This document shows, piece after piece, positions 63,850 through 64,000 of a stretch of DNA of 64,000 nucleotides. The notes beneath the pieces were generated by a model. It did no database searches, was not told the origin of the DNA, and worked only from the letters and a program-made list of their open reading frames with translations. Source of the stretch: Levilactobacillus tujiorum. GTDB taxonomy: Bacteria; Bacillota; Bacilli; Lactobacillales; Lactobacillaceae. Positions within the stretch are counted from its first letter, which is position 1; each line of letters starts with the position of its first letter. The stretch is taken from assembly GCF_012641185.1 (NCBI RefSeq), contig NZ_JAAXLK010000002.1, forward strand, positions 124,001-188,000. Direction: 5' to 3'. The translations under genes and the position numbers were made by a program.

Positions 63850-64000
63850 TTAGTTGTCTTCTGGAATCCGACCAGGGGCTGGATGTGAAGGGCGACGGCC
63901 ACGAAGCCAGCCGACGATCGCTGGGATCAGGGAAATGACGATAATCCCCAGTACAACTGCTGAGAAGTGTTCCTTAACGAACGGAATGTTACCGAAGAAG
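63850..64000 (-). CDS. DedA family membrane protein (C-terminal part)
   Basis: Only the last 49 codons plus the TAA stop (63852-63850) are in the window; this gene was too short and too near the edge to appear as a full frame. It reads FFGNIPFVKEHFSAVVLGII, then VISLIPAIVGWLRGRR and a hydrophilic end. The amphipathic FVKEHF, last helix and RGRR end resemble the C-terminus of DedA/SNARE-associated proteins (lipid or undecaprenyl-phosphate flippases). The gene extends past the right edge. Confidence 0.72.
   Translation of the reverse strand, partial: FFGNIPFVKEHFSAVVLGIIVISLIPAIVGWLRGRRPSHPAPGRIPEDN

Overview
The window is chromosomal DNA of a low-to-mid GC Bacillota, almost certainly a lactobacillus (Lactobacillaceae; Levilactobacillus or Lactiplantibacillus-like, genus not settled). 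The reasons are the gene order (queA-tgt-yajC, alaS-ireB-ruvX-yrzB-zapA-cvpA-mutS2-trxA, racE-rdgB, pepQ/ccpA divergent, comGA-GG-methyltransferase-ackA, yunD-yutD-yutF), strong Shine-Dalgarno sites, many GTG/TTG starts, a T-box, cre sites, a KxYKxGKxW/LPxTG surface protein and a C-terminal DUF5776-like wall domain. I see no phage, transposase, tRNA, rRNA or CRISPR.

Layout. 1-14 kb is core information processing: queuosine tRNA modification, YajC, an SOS-type dinB, nanoRNase NrnA, a DEAD-box helicase, alaS behind a T-box, the IreB/RuvX/DUF1292 trio, ZapA, CvpA, MutS2 and thioredoxin. 14.4-19.4 kb is one giant secreted enzyme (phosphodiester glycosidase plus purple-acid-type phosphatase plus wall-binding repeats). 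19.6-25 kb has YslB, glutamate racemase, XTPase, a phosphodiesterase, a c-di-AMP-binding CBS protein, MscS and the YtxG/YtxH pair. 25-32 kb has a LysR regulator, a phosphatase and a mannose-family PTS operon with its own Enzyme I, under a promoter whose spacer is a perfect cre. 32-37 kb has a small ribbon-helix-helix/SPFH pair, pepQ, ccpA, a gene-poor stretch with a dispersed repeat, and an orphan membrane protein. 37.5-41.7 kb is a 1,394-residue LPxTG adhesin-like protein with 19 BspA-type leucine-rich repeats behind an attenuator-like leader. 41.7-48.4 kb has an amino-acid ABC transporter, YebC and a large YhgE/Pip protein. 48.5-54.3 kb is the late competence operon followed by a methyltransferase and acetate kinase. 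54.6-64 kb has an amino-acid permease, an aldo/keto reductase, two metallophosphoesterases, YutD, YutF, a membrane protein, a second Pip protein with a divergent TetR regulator, and the end of a DedA gene.

How parts work together. CcpA is encoded at 34.6 kb, and cre sites lie at its own promoter and in the PTS promoter, so sugar uptake and its regulator are linked within the window. Three leaders suggest RNA-level or repressor control worth testing: the alaS T-box, the leader of the LPxTG gene, and the direct repeats before the large Pip gene. The least explained items are the RHH-SPFH pair with a palindrome in its promoter, the 174-base repeat present twice, the giant phosphatase/glycosidase, and a methyltransferase gene that appears to start with CTG.
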